Assembly: GCA_020348385.1 (NCBI GenBank)
Contig: CP070750.1
Coordinates: forward strand, 3,585,511-3,649,510
Direction: 5' to 3'
From: Candidatus Aminicenantota bacterium
Lineage (GTDB): Bacteria > Acidobacteriota > Aminicenantia > Aminicenantales > Aminicenantaceae
Length of the DNA stretch: 64,000 nucleotides
The notes under the pieces were generated by a model that did no database searches, was not told the DNA's origin, and worked only from the letters and a program-made list of their open reading frames with translations. This document shows, one piece after another, positions 9,568-18,932 of this stretch; the stretch's first letter is position 1; every line of letters begins with the position of its first letter. Made by a program: the position numbers and the translations under genes.

Positions 9568-11319
9568 ATGAAAAAATCAGCAGAGGTTTTTGAAAAGCTA
9601 AAAGATGCCCAGTTAGTGGCCCTGTTGAATCCTAGAAGCACAGCCGAATGCACAAAGGCATATGAAATCGCCGAAGCGGAAGGGATTATCCTAGAGATCG
9701 CTTTCCGTTCGGAGCATACAATTGGAGGCATACAAGCGATAGTCCATGAATATCCGGACGCTCTTATCCTGGCAGGGACTGTGATGACAGGCCGGCAAGC
9801 CCAACAGGCAATAGAGGCGGGAGTGGCAGGAGTGGTGTCTGCCGATTACATCCCCGAGGTAGTCGATGTTTGCATGCAAAAAGATATCATGTGCATTCCA
9901 GGGGGGCTTTCTGATGCCGGCAAACAGCTTGTTCGGAAAGCCGAGGATTATGGGTGTTCTATCGAAGATCTGAAGAAAAATTACCCCTATCAATGGATTT
10001 ATAAGCTTTTCCCTGCTTTTGCAGGCAAAATAGCGAACATAGAGCTGGCTAAGGCCTGGAGAGGGCCGTATAAAGATCTGGCTGTTGTCTACACGGGAGG
10101 ATTGACACTTGAAACGCTGAAACAGACGGTTCAGAAAGATCCATATGGCATATTTTGTGCTTCTACCCTGGCCAAACATATAGACAATCCCGAAAAAATG
10201 AAAGCGGAAATCAGGCGATGGAAGAAGGCCCTGAAACCCGACTCTGCTCTCAAAAAGGAAAGGCCGGTTGCGGAAAAACCTGTCGCTCGAACCCAAACGC
10301 CTAAAGTCGTGACTTTTGGCGAAATGATGGTCCGCCTGTCTCCGCCCAAAGGAATACGACTGCAGCAGGCAAATGCGTTCGATGTCCATTTCGGCGGAGC
10401 AGAGGCCAACGTGGCAGTGTCTCTGGCGCAATTCGGCTTGAATGCCTGTTTTTTGAGCGCCTTTCCGGACAATGACCTAGGGGATAATGCCGTCGGGACG
10501 TTAAAAAAATATGGCGTGGACACGCAGCTTGTCGTCAGAAAAGGGGATCGGATCGGGATTTATTACCTGGAACATGGGCATGGGCTAAGGCCATCGAAAG
10601 TTGTCTATGACCGGGCTCATTCGGCTGTTTCCAAGCTCGTTCCAAGTGATGTGGATTGGGAAAAGGTATCGGAAGAGATGCGCTGGTTCCACTGGTCAGG
10701 GATCACCCCTGCCCTGAGCGATTCCTTGCTGGCTATCCTTCGAGCTGGCTTGGAAATGGCCAAAAAGAAGGGGATCACGGTCAGTGTCGACCTTAATTTC
10801 CGGAAAAAGCTTTGGAGTGAAGAAAAGGCAAGGGAGGTGATGACTGATCTCATGTCCTATGTGGATATCCTGATCGGAAACGAAGAAGATCCGATTAGAG
10901 TATTCGGCGTCAAACCCAAGGGTACGGATGTCGACAAGGGCAAGCTACATTTGGAGGGTTACAAAGATTTGACAAAAATCCTTATGGACAAATTTAATTT
11001 TAAAAAAGTCGCCATCACGCTCCGAGAGAGCATCTCTGCTTCGGAGAACTTCTGGTCGGCCTGTCTGTTCAACGGGAAAGAGTTCATCCAGGGGCCTAGA
11101 TATCACGTGCCGATAATCGATCGCGTGGGAACAGGCGATGCCTTTGCCGCCGGATTGATATACAGCCTAATTCGAGGAGAAAAAGATAAAGAAGCGTTGT
11201 CCTTCGGGATTGCAGCCGCTTGCTTGAAACACTCCCTATGGGGAGACTTCAACATCGTCAGCGTCGAGGAGGTGAAACGTTTGGTGGCTGGTGAGACCAC
11301 AGGTCGCGTCCAGAGATAA
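9568..11319 (+). CDS. Fused 2-keto-3-deoxy-6-phosphogluconate aldolase and 2-keto-3-deoxygluconate kinase
   Basis: One 583-residue protein joining two consecutive Entner-Doudoroff steps. Residues 1 to about 225 are an Eda-type class I aldolase: Glu43 and Arg47 in LEIAFRSEHT, LILAGTVMT, and the Schiff-base Lys146 in YKLFPAF. A Pro/Ala/Lys-rich linker spans about 226-246. Residues 247-583 are a PfkB kinase of the KdgK type: VTFGEMMVRLSPP, the sugar-binding VHFGGAEANVAVSLAQFG, and the catalytic-base signature GTGDAF with Asp524. The kinase would phosphorylate KDG and the aldolase split KDPG into pyruvate and glyceraldehyde-3-phosphate. There is no internal stop or frameshift. Uronate or aldonate breakdown is the natural role. 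Confidence 0.9.
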   Translation: MKKSAEVFEKLKDAQLVALLNPRSTAECTKAYEIAEAEGIILEIAFRSEHTIGGIQAIVHEYPDALILAGTVMTGRQAQQAIEAGVAGVVSADYIPEVVDVCMQKDIMCIPGGLSDAGKQLVRKAEDYGCSIEDLKKNYPYQWIYKLFPAFAGKIANIELAKAWRGPYKDLAVVYTGGLTLETLKQTVQKDPYGIFCASTLAKHIDNPEKMKAEIRRWKKALKPDSALKKERPVAEKPVARTQTPKVVTFGEMMVRLSPPKGIRLQQANAFDVHFGGAEANVAVSLAQFGLNACFLSAFPDNDLGDNAVGTLKKYGVDTQLVVRKGDRIGIYYLEHGHGLRPSKVVYDRAHSAVSKLVPSDVDWEKVSEEMRWFHWSGITPALSDSLLAILRAGLEMAKKKGITVSVDLNFRKKLWSEEKAREVMTDLMSYVDILIGNEEDPIRVFGVKPKGTDVDKGKLHLEGYKDLTKILMDKFNFKKVAITLRESISASENFWSACLFNGKEFIQGPRYHVPIIDRVGTGDAFAAGLIYSLIRGEKDKEALSFGIAAACLKHSLWGDFNIVSVEEVKRLVAGETTGRVQR

Positions 11320-11332
11320 GATAGGGAACATC

Positions 11333-12235
11333 ATGAAAAAAACATGGCACAGGAAGATTGTCATGGCTGTGGGATTGCTGTGTGTTGGCCTTTTGAATGT
11401 CTCTGCCGCGGGTGAGGTAAACCCCCTGATAGGGAAGCTGAAAAGAGCCATAGCAAGATCGGGAGCCGAGGTCTCGATTGAATTCCAAGATCTGGAAGCG
11501 TTTGAAGCATTTGGAATCAATCCTGTTGACATGCACGCGGCCAGTCTGATGAAGGTGCCGGTGATGATCGAGGTTTTCAAACAAGCGGAACAGGGGAAAT
11601 ATTCGTTGGATGATAAAATCATTGTCACGAATGAGTTTAAGAGCATCGTGGACGGGAGCCCGTATTCGCTTACGATTATCGAAGATTCAGACGATGATAT
11701 TTATCGACATATCGGAAAGGAGATGTCATTACGGGAGCTGGTTTATCGGATGATCACAGTGAGCAGCAACCTGGCCACGAATGTTCTCATCGAATTTGTG
11801 GGTGTGGAGAACATTAGGAGCACGCTTACAGAATGGGGAATCCAAAAAATGAAAGTTCTCCGGGGGGTGGAAGATATCAAGGCTTATGAAAAAGGATTGA
11901 ACAACCGGACCGATGCTTCGAGTATGATGCTGATTTTGAAGTCGATCGCAGAAGGACGGGCCGCTTCCGATAAAGCCTGTAAGGAGATGATCGAAATCCT
12001 GTCCCGACAAGAGTATCGCAACAAGATTCCTGCCGGGCTTCCCGCGGATGTCAGAGTGGCCAACAAAACCGGCTCCATCACACGGATCGACCATGATGCG
12101 GCGATCGTTTTTCCCGAGGGCCGCAAGCCCTATATCCTTGTGGTTTTGACTCGAGGAATCGAAAAACGTGCGGATGCCGAAAAATTGATCGCAGAGCTGA
12201 GCCGGATCGTCTATGATTTTGTAACAAAAAAATAG
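11333..12235 (+). CDS. Exported class A beta-lactamase-fold serine hydrolase
   Basis: A 300-residue protein with a signal peptide (about residues 8-26) followed by a beta-lactamase2-type domain. All class A landmarks are present: Ser71-x-x-Lys74 in HAASLMKVP, an SxN-like SSN in TVSSNLATN, Glu-x-x-Leu-Asn in EKGLNN, and Lys-Thr-Gly in ANKTGS. ATG at 11333 is chosen over the upstream in-frame GTG because it begins the signal peptide and follows AGGGA. It could be a true beta-lactamase, a transpeptidase-like enzyme or an esterase; such proteins are frequent in this lineage without resistance evidence. It sits 13 bases after the aldolase/kinase gene. Confidence 0.82.
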   Translation: MKKTWHRKIVMAVGLLCVGLLNVSAAGEVNPLIGKLKRAIARSGAEVSIEFQDLEAFEAFGINPVDMHAASLMKVPVMIEVFKQAEQGKYSLDDKIIVTNEFKSIVDGSPYSLTIIEDSDDDIYRHIGKEMSLRELVYRMITVSSNLATNVLIEFVGVENIRSTLTEWGIQKMKVLRGVEDIKAYEKGLNNRTDASSMMLILKSIAEGRAASDKACKEMIEILSRQEYRNKIPAGLPADVRVANKTGSITRIDHDAAIVFPEGRKPYILVVLTRGIEKRADAEKLIAELSRIVYDFVTKK

Positions 12236-12248
12236 AGGAGATAAAAAC

Positions 12249-12962
12249 ATGGCAGAACAGAAAGAATTTCAAGGATTTTCCAAAGAAACCGTCAAGTTTT
12301 TTAAAGACCTCAAGAAAAACAACACGAAACAATGGTTCGGGGCTCATAAACAGGACCATGTAACCTTTGTGATGCAACCTGCCAGGGCTTTCGTGATGGA
12401 CATGGGGGATAAACTGAGAATCCAAGTCCCAGACATCGTGGCTGTCCCGAAGATCAATAAGTCGCTTTTCCGGATAAACAGAGACACCCGGTTCAGCCCG
12501 GACAAATCTCCGTACAAGACCAACATGGGCATTTTCTTTTGGGAAGGAATCCGACCGCGGATGGAATGCTCGGGATTTTATTTCCATATGGAGCCGAACA
12601 CCTTGTTGTTGGGCGTCGGCTTATACATGTTTCCCAAGTACCTGTTCGACACGTACAGAAATTCTGTCGTGCACGCCAAATATGGTAAAGACCTGGCCGA
12701 AATTGTGGCCAAGATCGAAAAAACAAAAGGCTATCAGATTGGAGGAAAGCACTACAAACGCGTTCCTGCTGGTTACGATCCTTCCCACCCCAATGCCGAT
12801 CTTTTGCTGCATAACGGCATTCATGTGGGCGTTGAATCGACGATCCCCGAGGAATTTTATTCCAGAAAACTGGTGAACTATTGCTGGCAAAAATTCCGCC
12901 CCCTGCTTCCACTTCATGCCTGGCTAGTGGCCATGACACGGAGGTACCGGAAAGGTTTATAA
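12249..12962 (+). CDS. DUF2461 (TIGR02453) family protein
   Basis: A 237-residue soluble protein recognised from FSKETVKFFKDLKKNNTKQW near the N-terminus and the conserved segment FRINRDTRFSPDKSPYKTN, both diagnostic of the DUF2461 family. No signal peptide or membrane helix. Function of the family is unknown. It is inside the operon, 13 bases after the beta-lactamase-fold gene and 15 before the glycosidase gene, with a normal ribosome site (GAGGAG). Confidence 0.85.
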   Translation: MAEQKEFQGFSKETVKFFKDLKKNNTKQWFGAHKQDHVTFVMQPARAFVMDMGDKLRIQVPDIVAVPKINKSLFRINRDTRFSPDKSPYKTNMGIFFWEGIRPRMECSGFYFHMEPNTLLLGVGLYMFPKYLFDTYRNSVVHAKYGKDLAEIVAKIEKTKGYQIGGKHYKRVPAGYDPSHPNADLLLHNGIHVGVESTIPEEFYSRKLVNYCWQKFRPLLPLHAWLVAMTRRYRKGL

Positions 12963-12977
12963 ATTCGTCGGCCCGCC

Positions 12978-15011
12978 ATGATCGATTCTGAAGAACACTT
13001 TTATGACGATGATCCATCGATAGGTCATCCGGACGTGCGGACCCGCCTCAAAGATATCGCGTATTTTTTCCTGGGAAATGGATTGATCCAGGCGGCTGTC
13101 CAGATCTCTCCCTCTGGCGAAGGAACGCCGGTCGGGCTGTTGATCATGAATCCCGAAATCCTGGCCAAGAAAAGGGAATCCTTGACCATGGACCCGGAAT
13201 CGGGATTGGGAGACACGATGCTCCGGATAATGGTTGGGGAGTCTATCCATTTTCCAGCACCAGGCACTCTGGAAGCGCGTTGGATCGAAAACCAAAAAGT
13301 TCCTTATGTCCATGTGAAATGGAAAGGATCCGTGTTTTTGGTGGAGGAGTTTTTCCGCTGCTCGAAATTATCGGAACCTGTTCTGGTCAGGGAGGTCCGT
13401 GTGAAAAACCTCCGGGATGATGGGATCTCATGCCGGATTAAAACCGGATTTCAGGGAGATTTTGTGGAAGAAGAGATAGACCTGAAAACCGGGAGTGAAA
13501 AAAAACTATTTTTCCAGTACTCACTGGGAGAACAGGGAAAGAGGCTAAGACTTGATTGTCGATTGAAAGGGGATGACGAACCGGAAGTCATCCGATACTG
13601 GGAAAAGACTGCAGATGTCTCTTTTGATTCGCCTATCCTCAATCGCTATTTTCATGCTGCGCGTTCCCAGCTCCCGGCCGCCATTTCCAAATCGGGCCGG
13701 GTTGACGGGAGCATCTGGCAGTATAACAGGGAATGGGTTAGAGACCAGGCCATGATGACTGTGGGATTGACCCTTACTGGTCATAACCATCTAGCCAAGG
13801 TTATTCTTCAGCGTCTGATCACCGAGTTTGTCACAGAAGATGGGGACACCATCGATTCCAGTGAAAAGCGCCATCCCGAAGAAGTGGAGCTGGACCAAAA
13901 CGGCGTGCTGCTTCATGCGCTGAAACAATATGTCCTGTGGACCGGAGATCATCAGATCGTGAATGACAATTGGGAAAAGCTCAGGGTCATTGCCAATTTC
14001 CCGCTCAAAAGTGCCTTCTGCCATCCCCAATCTGGCCTTCTAGCGAACACAAGGGAGTACTGGGAGCGTCACCGGGCTTTCGGGATCCAGAAGGGCATGG
14101 AGCTGGCTCATCAATTGTTTGTGTCTGTGGGGCTTTCCGATGCGGCAGCCCTGGCTCGCTCGGTCGGTCGAGAAAAAGAAGGAATCTTTTGGGAATCCGA
14201 ATCTGAAAGATTAAAACAGGCGTGTCTTTTCGATGAAAAATTCGGCCTGGTGGAAGACGGACAGCTTTTTAAAAGACGATCCCATGACGGATCCGTGCAG
14301 GATTCTATCCAGGCTTCGGACGAGGCTCAATTGCCCGAAGGAGTGCCGCTATCGAAAAGAGGTGCGCACCTCCTGAATCCGGATACATCCACGGCTCTTC
14401 CGATAGCCCTGGGATTCATCCCTGCCGATTCCACGATCGCTAAAAAAACCATGGCATCGCTTGAATCTCTTTGGGGTCAAGCCTGGGAGGGAGGAGGCTA
14501 CGGACGTTATCATGTCAGTTCAGAACCGGATTCTCCAGGCCCCTGGCCTTTTCCATCCCTGTTTGTGGCCCGCGCCTATGCTGAAATGCAGGAAAAGGAG
14601 AAGGAGAAGGTTTGGGAGATACTGAACTGGCTGAACACCATTCCCGGTGCCATATCTGGGGCCTGGTTTGAATTTTATGGAGAGCGCTTGGCTCCACCTT
14701 TTCCGCAAGTGGGAGTCACTCCATGGACCTGGGCTGAGATGATCATCCTTCTGGTTCATCACATTATCGGGATTCGTCCCCAGTTCGACCATCTCCTGAT
14801 TTGTCCCAAACTTTTGCCTGGCATGAAGCAAATCAAAGCCTCATTCCCGCTCAGAAATTCGCTGCTCTTTATCGAAATTCATAGGAAATTACATCAGGAT
14901 GCTGTTCACGTCCGGTCAAACTGCAAAGTGCTCAAAATGTCCAAAAATGAAGTCTCTATTGCCTATTCAAAAAATCAAATGAATGCGCTTATCATGATCC
15001 CCGAAAGCTAA
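12978..15011 (+). CDS. Six-hairpin glycosidase-fold protein (GH15/GH63-like)
   Basis: A 677-residue cytoplasmic protein without a signal peptide. The first 200 residues look like a beta-sandwich domain. The rest is an (alpha/alpha)6 barrel of the glucoamylase type, with WQYNREWVRDQAMMTVGL resembling the substrate-binding segment of GH15-like enzymes, VLLHALKQYVLWTGD, and near the end GAWFEFYGERLAPPFPQVGVTPWTWAEM. The probable general acid and base cannot be assigned with confidence. It should cleave or rearrange oligosaccharides inside the cell. Last gene of the first operon; 147 bases without a visible gene or terminator follow. Confidence 0.7.
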   Translation: MIDSEEHFYDDDPSIGHPDVRTRLKDIAYFFLGNGLIQAAVQISPSGEGTPVGLLIMNPEILAKKRESLTMDPESGLGDTMLRIMVGESIHFPAPGTLEARWIENQKVPYVHVKWKGSVFLVEEFFRCSKLSEPVLVREVRVKNLRDDGISCRIKTGFQGDFVEEEIDLKTGSEKKLFFQYSLGEQGKRLRLDCRLKGDDEPEVIRYWEKTADVSFDSPILNRYFHAARSQLPAAISKSGRVDGSIWQYNREWVRDQAMMTVGLTLTGHNHLAKVILQRLITEFVTEDGDTIDSSEKRHPEEVELDQNGVLLHALKQYVLWTGDHQIVNDNWEKLRVIANFPLKSAFCHPQSGLLANTREYWERHRAFGIQKGMELAHQLFVSVGLSDAAALARSVGREKEGIFWESESERLKQACLFDEKFGLVEDGQLFKRRSHDGSVQDSIQASDEAQLPEGVPLSKRGAHLLNPDTSTALPIALGFIPADSTIAKKTMASLESLWGQAWEGGGYGRYHVSSEPDSPGPWPFPSLFVARAYAEMQEKEKEKVWEILNWLNTIPGAISGAWFEFYGERLAPPFPQVGVTPWTWAEMIILLVHHIIGIRPQFDHLLICPKLLPGMKQIKASFPLRNSLLFIEIHRKLHQDAVHVRSNCKVLKMSKNEVSIAYSKNQMNALIMIPES

Positions 15012-15158
15012 ATATTCTAAACTCCATGATAAATCAGCGAGCGGGCATACTGATAGTGGAGATATCCGGCACGAGCAGGAATGGTTTGCTTTTGTTTTAT
15101 TCCTTAATATAATGATTCGCAGAAAAAAGATTGGAGCACCAAATCAGAGGAGAGCTTC

Positions 15159-17687
15159 ATGAACGACAACGATAAGACTTTATTTCTAGTTTGCAATGCC
15201 CATTTGGATCCGGTTTGGCTGTGGGAATGGGAAGAAGGAGCTGCTGAGGCGCTTTCGACATTCCGCACGGCTGCCCAACTGTGTGAAGAGTTCGAGGAAT
15301 TTGTCTTCACTCACAACGAAGCCCTCCTCTACCAGTGGATCGAGGAATACGAGCCGGATTTGTTTGTCAAGATCAAGGCGCTGGTGAAAAAGAAAAAATG
15401 GCATATATTGGGAGGGTGGTATGTCCAGCCCGACTGCAATATGCCTTCCGGAGAGTCCTTTGTCAGGCAGATATTGGCCGGGAAAATGTATTTCAAAAAA
15501 AAATTCGGTGTCGAACCAAAAACGGCAATCAATTTTGACCCCTTTGGCCATACCCGAGGACTTGTACAAATACTGAGAAGAGCGGGTTACACATCCTATC
15601 TATTCTGTCGTCCTGACCAGAATTGGTTGCCCCTTCCTGGAGAGGATTTTATTTGGGTAGGATACGATGGTTCCGAAATTCTGGCCCACCGGGCGATAGA
15701 GCATTACAATTCCCCAAAAGGGCAGGCTGCCCAGAGGGTTCGAAAATGGATGGCGGATAATCACGACCGCAATGTCGGGATCCTTCTTTGGGGGATCGGA
15801 AACCATGGAGGCGGGCCATCCCGGGAGGATCTTAAGCAACTCCGAAAATTGATGGCCGAGGGGAAAAACAGGAATATCTGTCATGGGAGACCGGAAGACT
15901 ATTTTACGGCCCTCAAGAAACAGGGGGGCAAGCTCCCCCATCATTCCAAAGATCTCAATCCATGGGCTGTGGGCTGCTACACATCTATGGCGGCGGTGAA
16001 GAAAAAACACCGGGATATGGAGAATCTTTATTATGGGACAGAAAAAATGGTCACTCACGCCTCCTTGGTGGATTTAATGCCCTATCCTCGGGAAAAACTC
16101 AACGAGGCTCTGGAAGATCTTCTGTTTTGTGAATTCCATGATATACTGCCCGGCTCGGGGATCCCCGAGGTGGAAGACCATGCCCAGCAGAGGCTGGACC
16201 ATGGGTTAGAGATACTTTCTCGTTTGAGAACACGTTCTTTTTTCGCTCTGCTTGGAGGGCAACCGCAAGCTAAAGAAGGAGAGTTCCCTATCTTTGTGTA
16301 CAATCACCATCCCTTCCCGTTAAAACAGATTGTAGTCTGTGAATTTCAACCCCATGAGCCCCATTTCGAAAAAAAATCCGTGTTGGTTCCTGAGGTGAGG
16401 AACCACCGAGGGAAAAAAGTGCTATCCCAAATGGAAAAGGAGAGCAGCACCCTTTCTGTGGAGTGGCGGAAGAGAGTCGTGTTCCGAGCTGATTTGAAAC
16501 CGGGGCAGATGAACCGTTTCGTGTGCCGGCTTAAAAATGTCACTTCCGAACCGGATCCGTTAAAAAAGGAAAAGCCTTTGCTGGTCCTGAGGTCGGATAA
16601 AGCGGAGTGGTCCATCCGAACGACCACGGGATTGCTAGAATCGTATAAGGTCAACGGAATTGATTTCCTGAAATCTCGGGCTTTTCAAGCATTGGTGATG
16701 GAAGATGACCCGGACTCGTGGGGGATGAAGGTGCGCTCATTCCGCAACTATGAGGGGAAATTTTCGGCCATGCCCGAGCAGGAAAGAGCCCAATTCGCTG
16801 GTGTGGCCGGGTCGAGGTTGGAAAATGTGCGGATCATCGAAGAGGGCGCTGTAAGGACAGTGATTGAAGCCTTGTTCCAGTATAACCAATCCTATATTTG
16901 CCAGAGATACAAGATTCCGAAAACGGGGAGTGAGTTCGAGGTCGAAGTGCGCGTGCTCTGGAATGAAAAGGATCGAATGCTCAAAATGGCCATTCCTTCT
17001 ATCTTTCGAAATGGCCACGGTCGAGGACAAGTGGCGTATGGTGTCGAGGAATTCGGGCCAACCGAGGATGAGCTGGTAGCCCAGAAATGGGTGAGTGTTG
17101 TCTCTTCGGACAATCAACATGCTTTGACTGTGATCAATGACAGGGTTTATGGATTCGATTTTAAAGGAGGCGAGTTCCGCATTTCTCTCCTGCGCTCCCC
17201 GGCCTTTGCAGCCGATATGGGAGACTCCCGGTCCCTGCGAATCCAAGACCGTTTCATTCCCCGGATGGATCAGGGGGAAAAGATTTTCCGCTTCTGGATA
17301 AACGGCGGGAAAGCGTCGGAGCGCCTGACTTTTGTCGACCGGGAGGCCGTTGCTAAAAATGAAGCTCCGATGGCCATTTGCTGTTTTCCTTCAGGTGGGG
17401 GGAAGAAGATTCCTCCCAGTTTAGTTCTTAGCGATAAGGCTATCCAGGTTCCAGCCGTAAAGATGGCTGAGAATAGAAATTGGCTCGTTTGCCGTTTGTT
17501 TGAGCCGACGGGCAAAAGCCGAAAGACAAAAATGACCATTCTCCCGTTAAACATAAATATTGATGTGACCTTGGGTGCGTTCGAGCTAAAAACTATTGCA
17601 GTGGATTTGCGATCCAAGGAAATGTTTGAGCTGGATTTGGTGGAGAGGAGACTCAAAACACAAGGTTCGTTGTTCAAACCAGAGTGA
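15159..17687 (+). CDS. GH38 family alpha-mannosidase
   Basis: An 842-residue retaining alpha-mannosidase. The metal-binding N-terminal motif CNAHLDPVWLWEWEEG, the nucleophile motif NFDPFGHT (Asp of DPFGH), FCRPDQNW and the zinc-ligand segment CEFHDILPGSGI are all present. The C-terminal half is the beta-rich domain of the family. It lacks a signal peptide, so mannosides must be imported first. AGGAG precedes the ATG. First gene of the second sugar operon. Its stop codon overlaps the start of the next gene (GTGA). Confidence 0.92.
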   Translation: MNDNDKTLFLVCNAHLDPVWLWEWEEGAAEALSTFRTAAQLCEEFEEFVFTHNEALLYQWIEEYEPDLFVKIKALVKKKKWHILGGWYVQPDCNMPSGESFVRQILAGKMYFKKKFGVEPKTAINFDPFGHTRGLVQILRRAGYTSYLFCRPDQNWLPLPGEDFIWVGYDGSEILAHRAIEHYNSPKGQAAQRVRKWMADNHDRNVGILLWGIGNHGGGPSREDLKQLRKLMAEGKNRNICHGRPEDYFTALKKQGGKLPHHSKDLNPWAVGCYTSMAAVKKKHRDMENLYYGTEKMVTHASLVDLMPYPREKLNEALEDLLFCEFHDILPGSGIPEVEDHAQQRLDHGLEILSRLRTRSFFALLGGQPQAKEGEFPIFVYNHHPFPLKQIVVCEFQPHEPHFEKKSVLVPEVRNHRGKKVLSQMEKESSTLSVEWRKRVVFRADLKPGQMNRFVCRLKNVTSEPDPLKKEKPLLVLRSDKAEWSIRTTTGLLESYKVNGIDFLKSRAFQALVMEDDPDSWGMKVRSFRNYEGKFSAMPEQERAQFAGVAGSRLENVRIIEEGAVRTVIEALFQYNQSYICQRYKIPKTGSEFEVEVRVLWNEKDRMLKMAIPSIFRNGHGRGQVAYGVEEFGPTEDELVAQKWVSVVSSDNQHALTVINDRVYGFDFKGGEFRISLLRSPAFAADMGDSRSLRIQDRFIPRMDQGEKIFRFWINGGKASERLTFVDREAVAKNEAPMAICCFPSGGGKKIPPSLVLSDKAIQVPAVKMAENRNWLVCRLFEPTGKSRKTKMTILPLNINIDVTLGAFELKTIAVDLRSKEMFELDLVERRLKTQGSLFKPE

Positions 17688-18931
17688 CAGATGATATGAA
17701 ACAAAAGGGAAAGGGAAAGGGAATACAACCGGTTTCTGTGGTTCTTGTGGGTATAACCGGGATGGGACAGCCCTACCTTGAGACCCTGCTGGCAGGTTTT
17801 TCACCAGGGGAAATCGACTTAAAAGCTGTTATCGAACCTTATCCGGAGCGTTCCGCGTACAAAGAAGAATTGAAGGATAGAGGGATTCCAGTCTTGGATT
17901 CATTCGCTCAGGTTATAAAAGGAAAATGGACGCCTGACCTTTTGGTTGTGTGTTCGCCGATTCATCATCATGTGCCCCAAGCATCCCTTGCCTTGGAACA
18001 TGGAAGTCATGTATTGTGCGAGAAACCCATCGGCGCGACCATTCAGGATGCCACGCGATTGATCAGAATCATGAATCAAACAAAAGTCTGGGTGATGATA
18101 GGTTATCAATGGTCCTATTCTCGAGCGATCCAGTCTCTCAAATCAGACATCATGTCCGGAAAATTTGGGAAGCCTCTTCGAATGAGAACCCTGTGTTGTT
18201 GGCCCCGTGATGAGGCCTACTACAAAAGGAATAATTGGGCAGGAAAAATCAAAGATTCTCAGGGGAATTGGGTGCTGGACAGCCCGGCCAACAATGCCAT
18301 GTCCCACTTCCTCCACAACCTTTTTTACACGCTGGGAGAAAAGACCGATGGGTGTGCCATGCCGTTTGAAGTGACCGCCGAACTCTACAGGACCTATCCT
18401 ATAGAAAATTACGACACGGTTGCCTGCCGAGCTTTCACCCGCGATGGCGTTGAAATCCTGTTTTATGCCTCCCACACCACATCCGGTGATTTGGGGCCGA
18501 TGTTTTTTTTGGAATTCGAGCATGCCACAGTGACCTACGGCGAAGCCGCCGACGATATCATTGCAAAGGATAAAAAGGGCAACACGATACATTACGGTTC
18601 TCCGGAGGCCGAACACCCGCTTCTAAAATTGTTCGAAGCTGTCAGGACGATTCAGGAGCCAAGAACCATCTTCTGCGGACCAGAGGCTTCCATCGCCCAA
18701 ACGCTATGCATGAACGGAATACAGGAATCTGTTTCCACAATTATCGATTTCCCCGATTCCAAGATTGATTCCGATCATGGATGCAACAGAAGGTGGGTGA
18801 AACATCTTCTCCCGGAACTTGAGAATTGTTACAAAAGGGCTATCCTACCGAGCGAAGCGGGTTTGGATTGGGCCAGCAGCGGAAAACCTGTGAACCTCGG
18901 CAATTACCGCCAGTTTCCTGGGGGAAGATAA
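17684..18931 (+). CDS. Gfo/Idh/MocA family NAD(P)-dependent oxidoreductase
   Basis: A 415-residue protein with an N-terminal Rossmann fold (VVLVGITGMGQPYLETLLAG), LLVVCSPIHHH and the family-defining EKP motif in VLCEKPIGA. The C-terminal domain follows from about residue 150. Members oxidise sugar or polyol hydroxyls; some start non-hydrolytic glycoside cleavage by oxidising C3. The GTG start at 17684 overlaps the mannosidase stop, implying translational coupling; ATG at 17696 is an alternative. Neighbouring mannosidase, UroD-like and ROK genes suggest a role in mannoside-derived sugar use. Confidence 0.88.
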   Translation: MTDDMKQKGKGKGIQPVSVVLVGITGMGQPYLETLLAGFSPGEIDLKAVIEPYPERSAYKEELKDRGIPVLDSFAQVIKGKWTPDLLVVCSPIHHHVPQASLALEHGSHVLCEKPIGATIQDATRLIRIMNQTKVWVMIGYQWSYSRAIQSLKSDIMSGKFGKPLRMRTLCCWPRDEAYYKRNNWAGKIKDSQGNWVLDSPANNAMSHFLHNLFYTLGEKTDGCAMPFEVTAELYRTYPIENYDTVACRAFTRDGVEILFYASHTTSGDLGPMFFLEFEHATVTYGEAADDIIAKDKKGNTIHYGSPEAEHPLLKLFEAVRTIQEPRTIFCGPEASIAQTLCMNGIQESVSTIIDFPDSKIDSDHGCNRRWVKHLLPELENCYKRAILPSEAGLDWASSGKPVNLGNYRQFPGGR

Positions 18932-18932
18932 G

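Noticed and set aside
9691..10431. Minus-strand open frame of 246 codons opposite the aldolase/kinase fusion
   Set aside because: The plus-strand protein has complete aldolase and kinase motifs; the antisense frame is His/Cys/Arg-rich with no recognisable domain or ribosome site.
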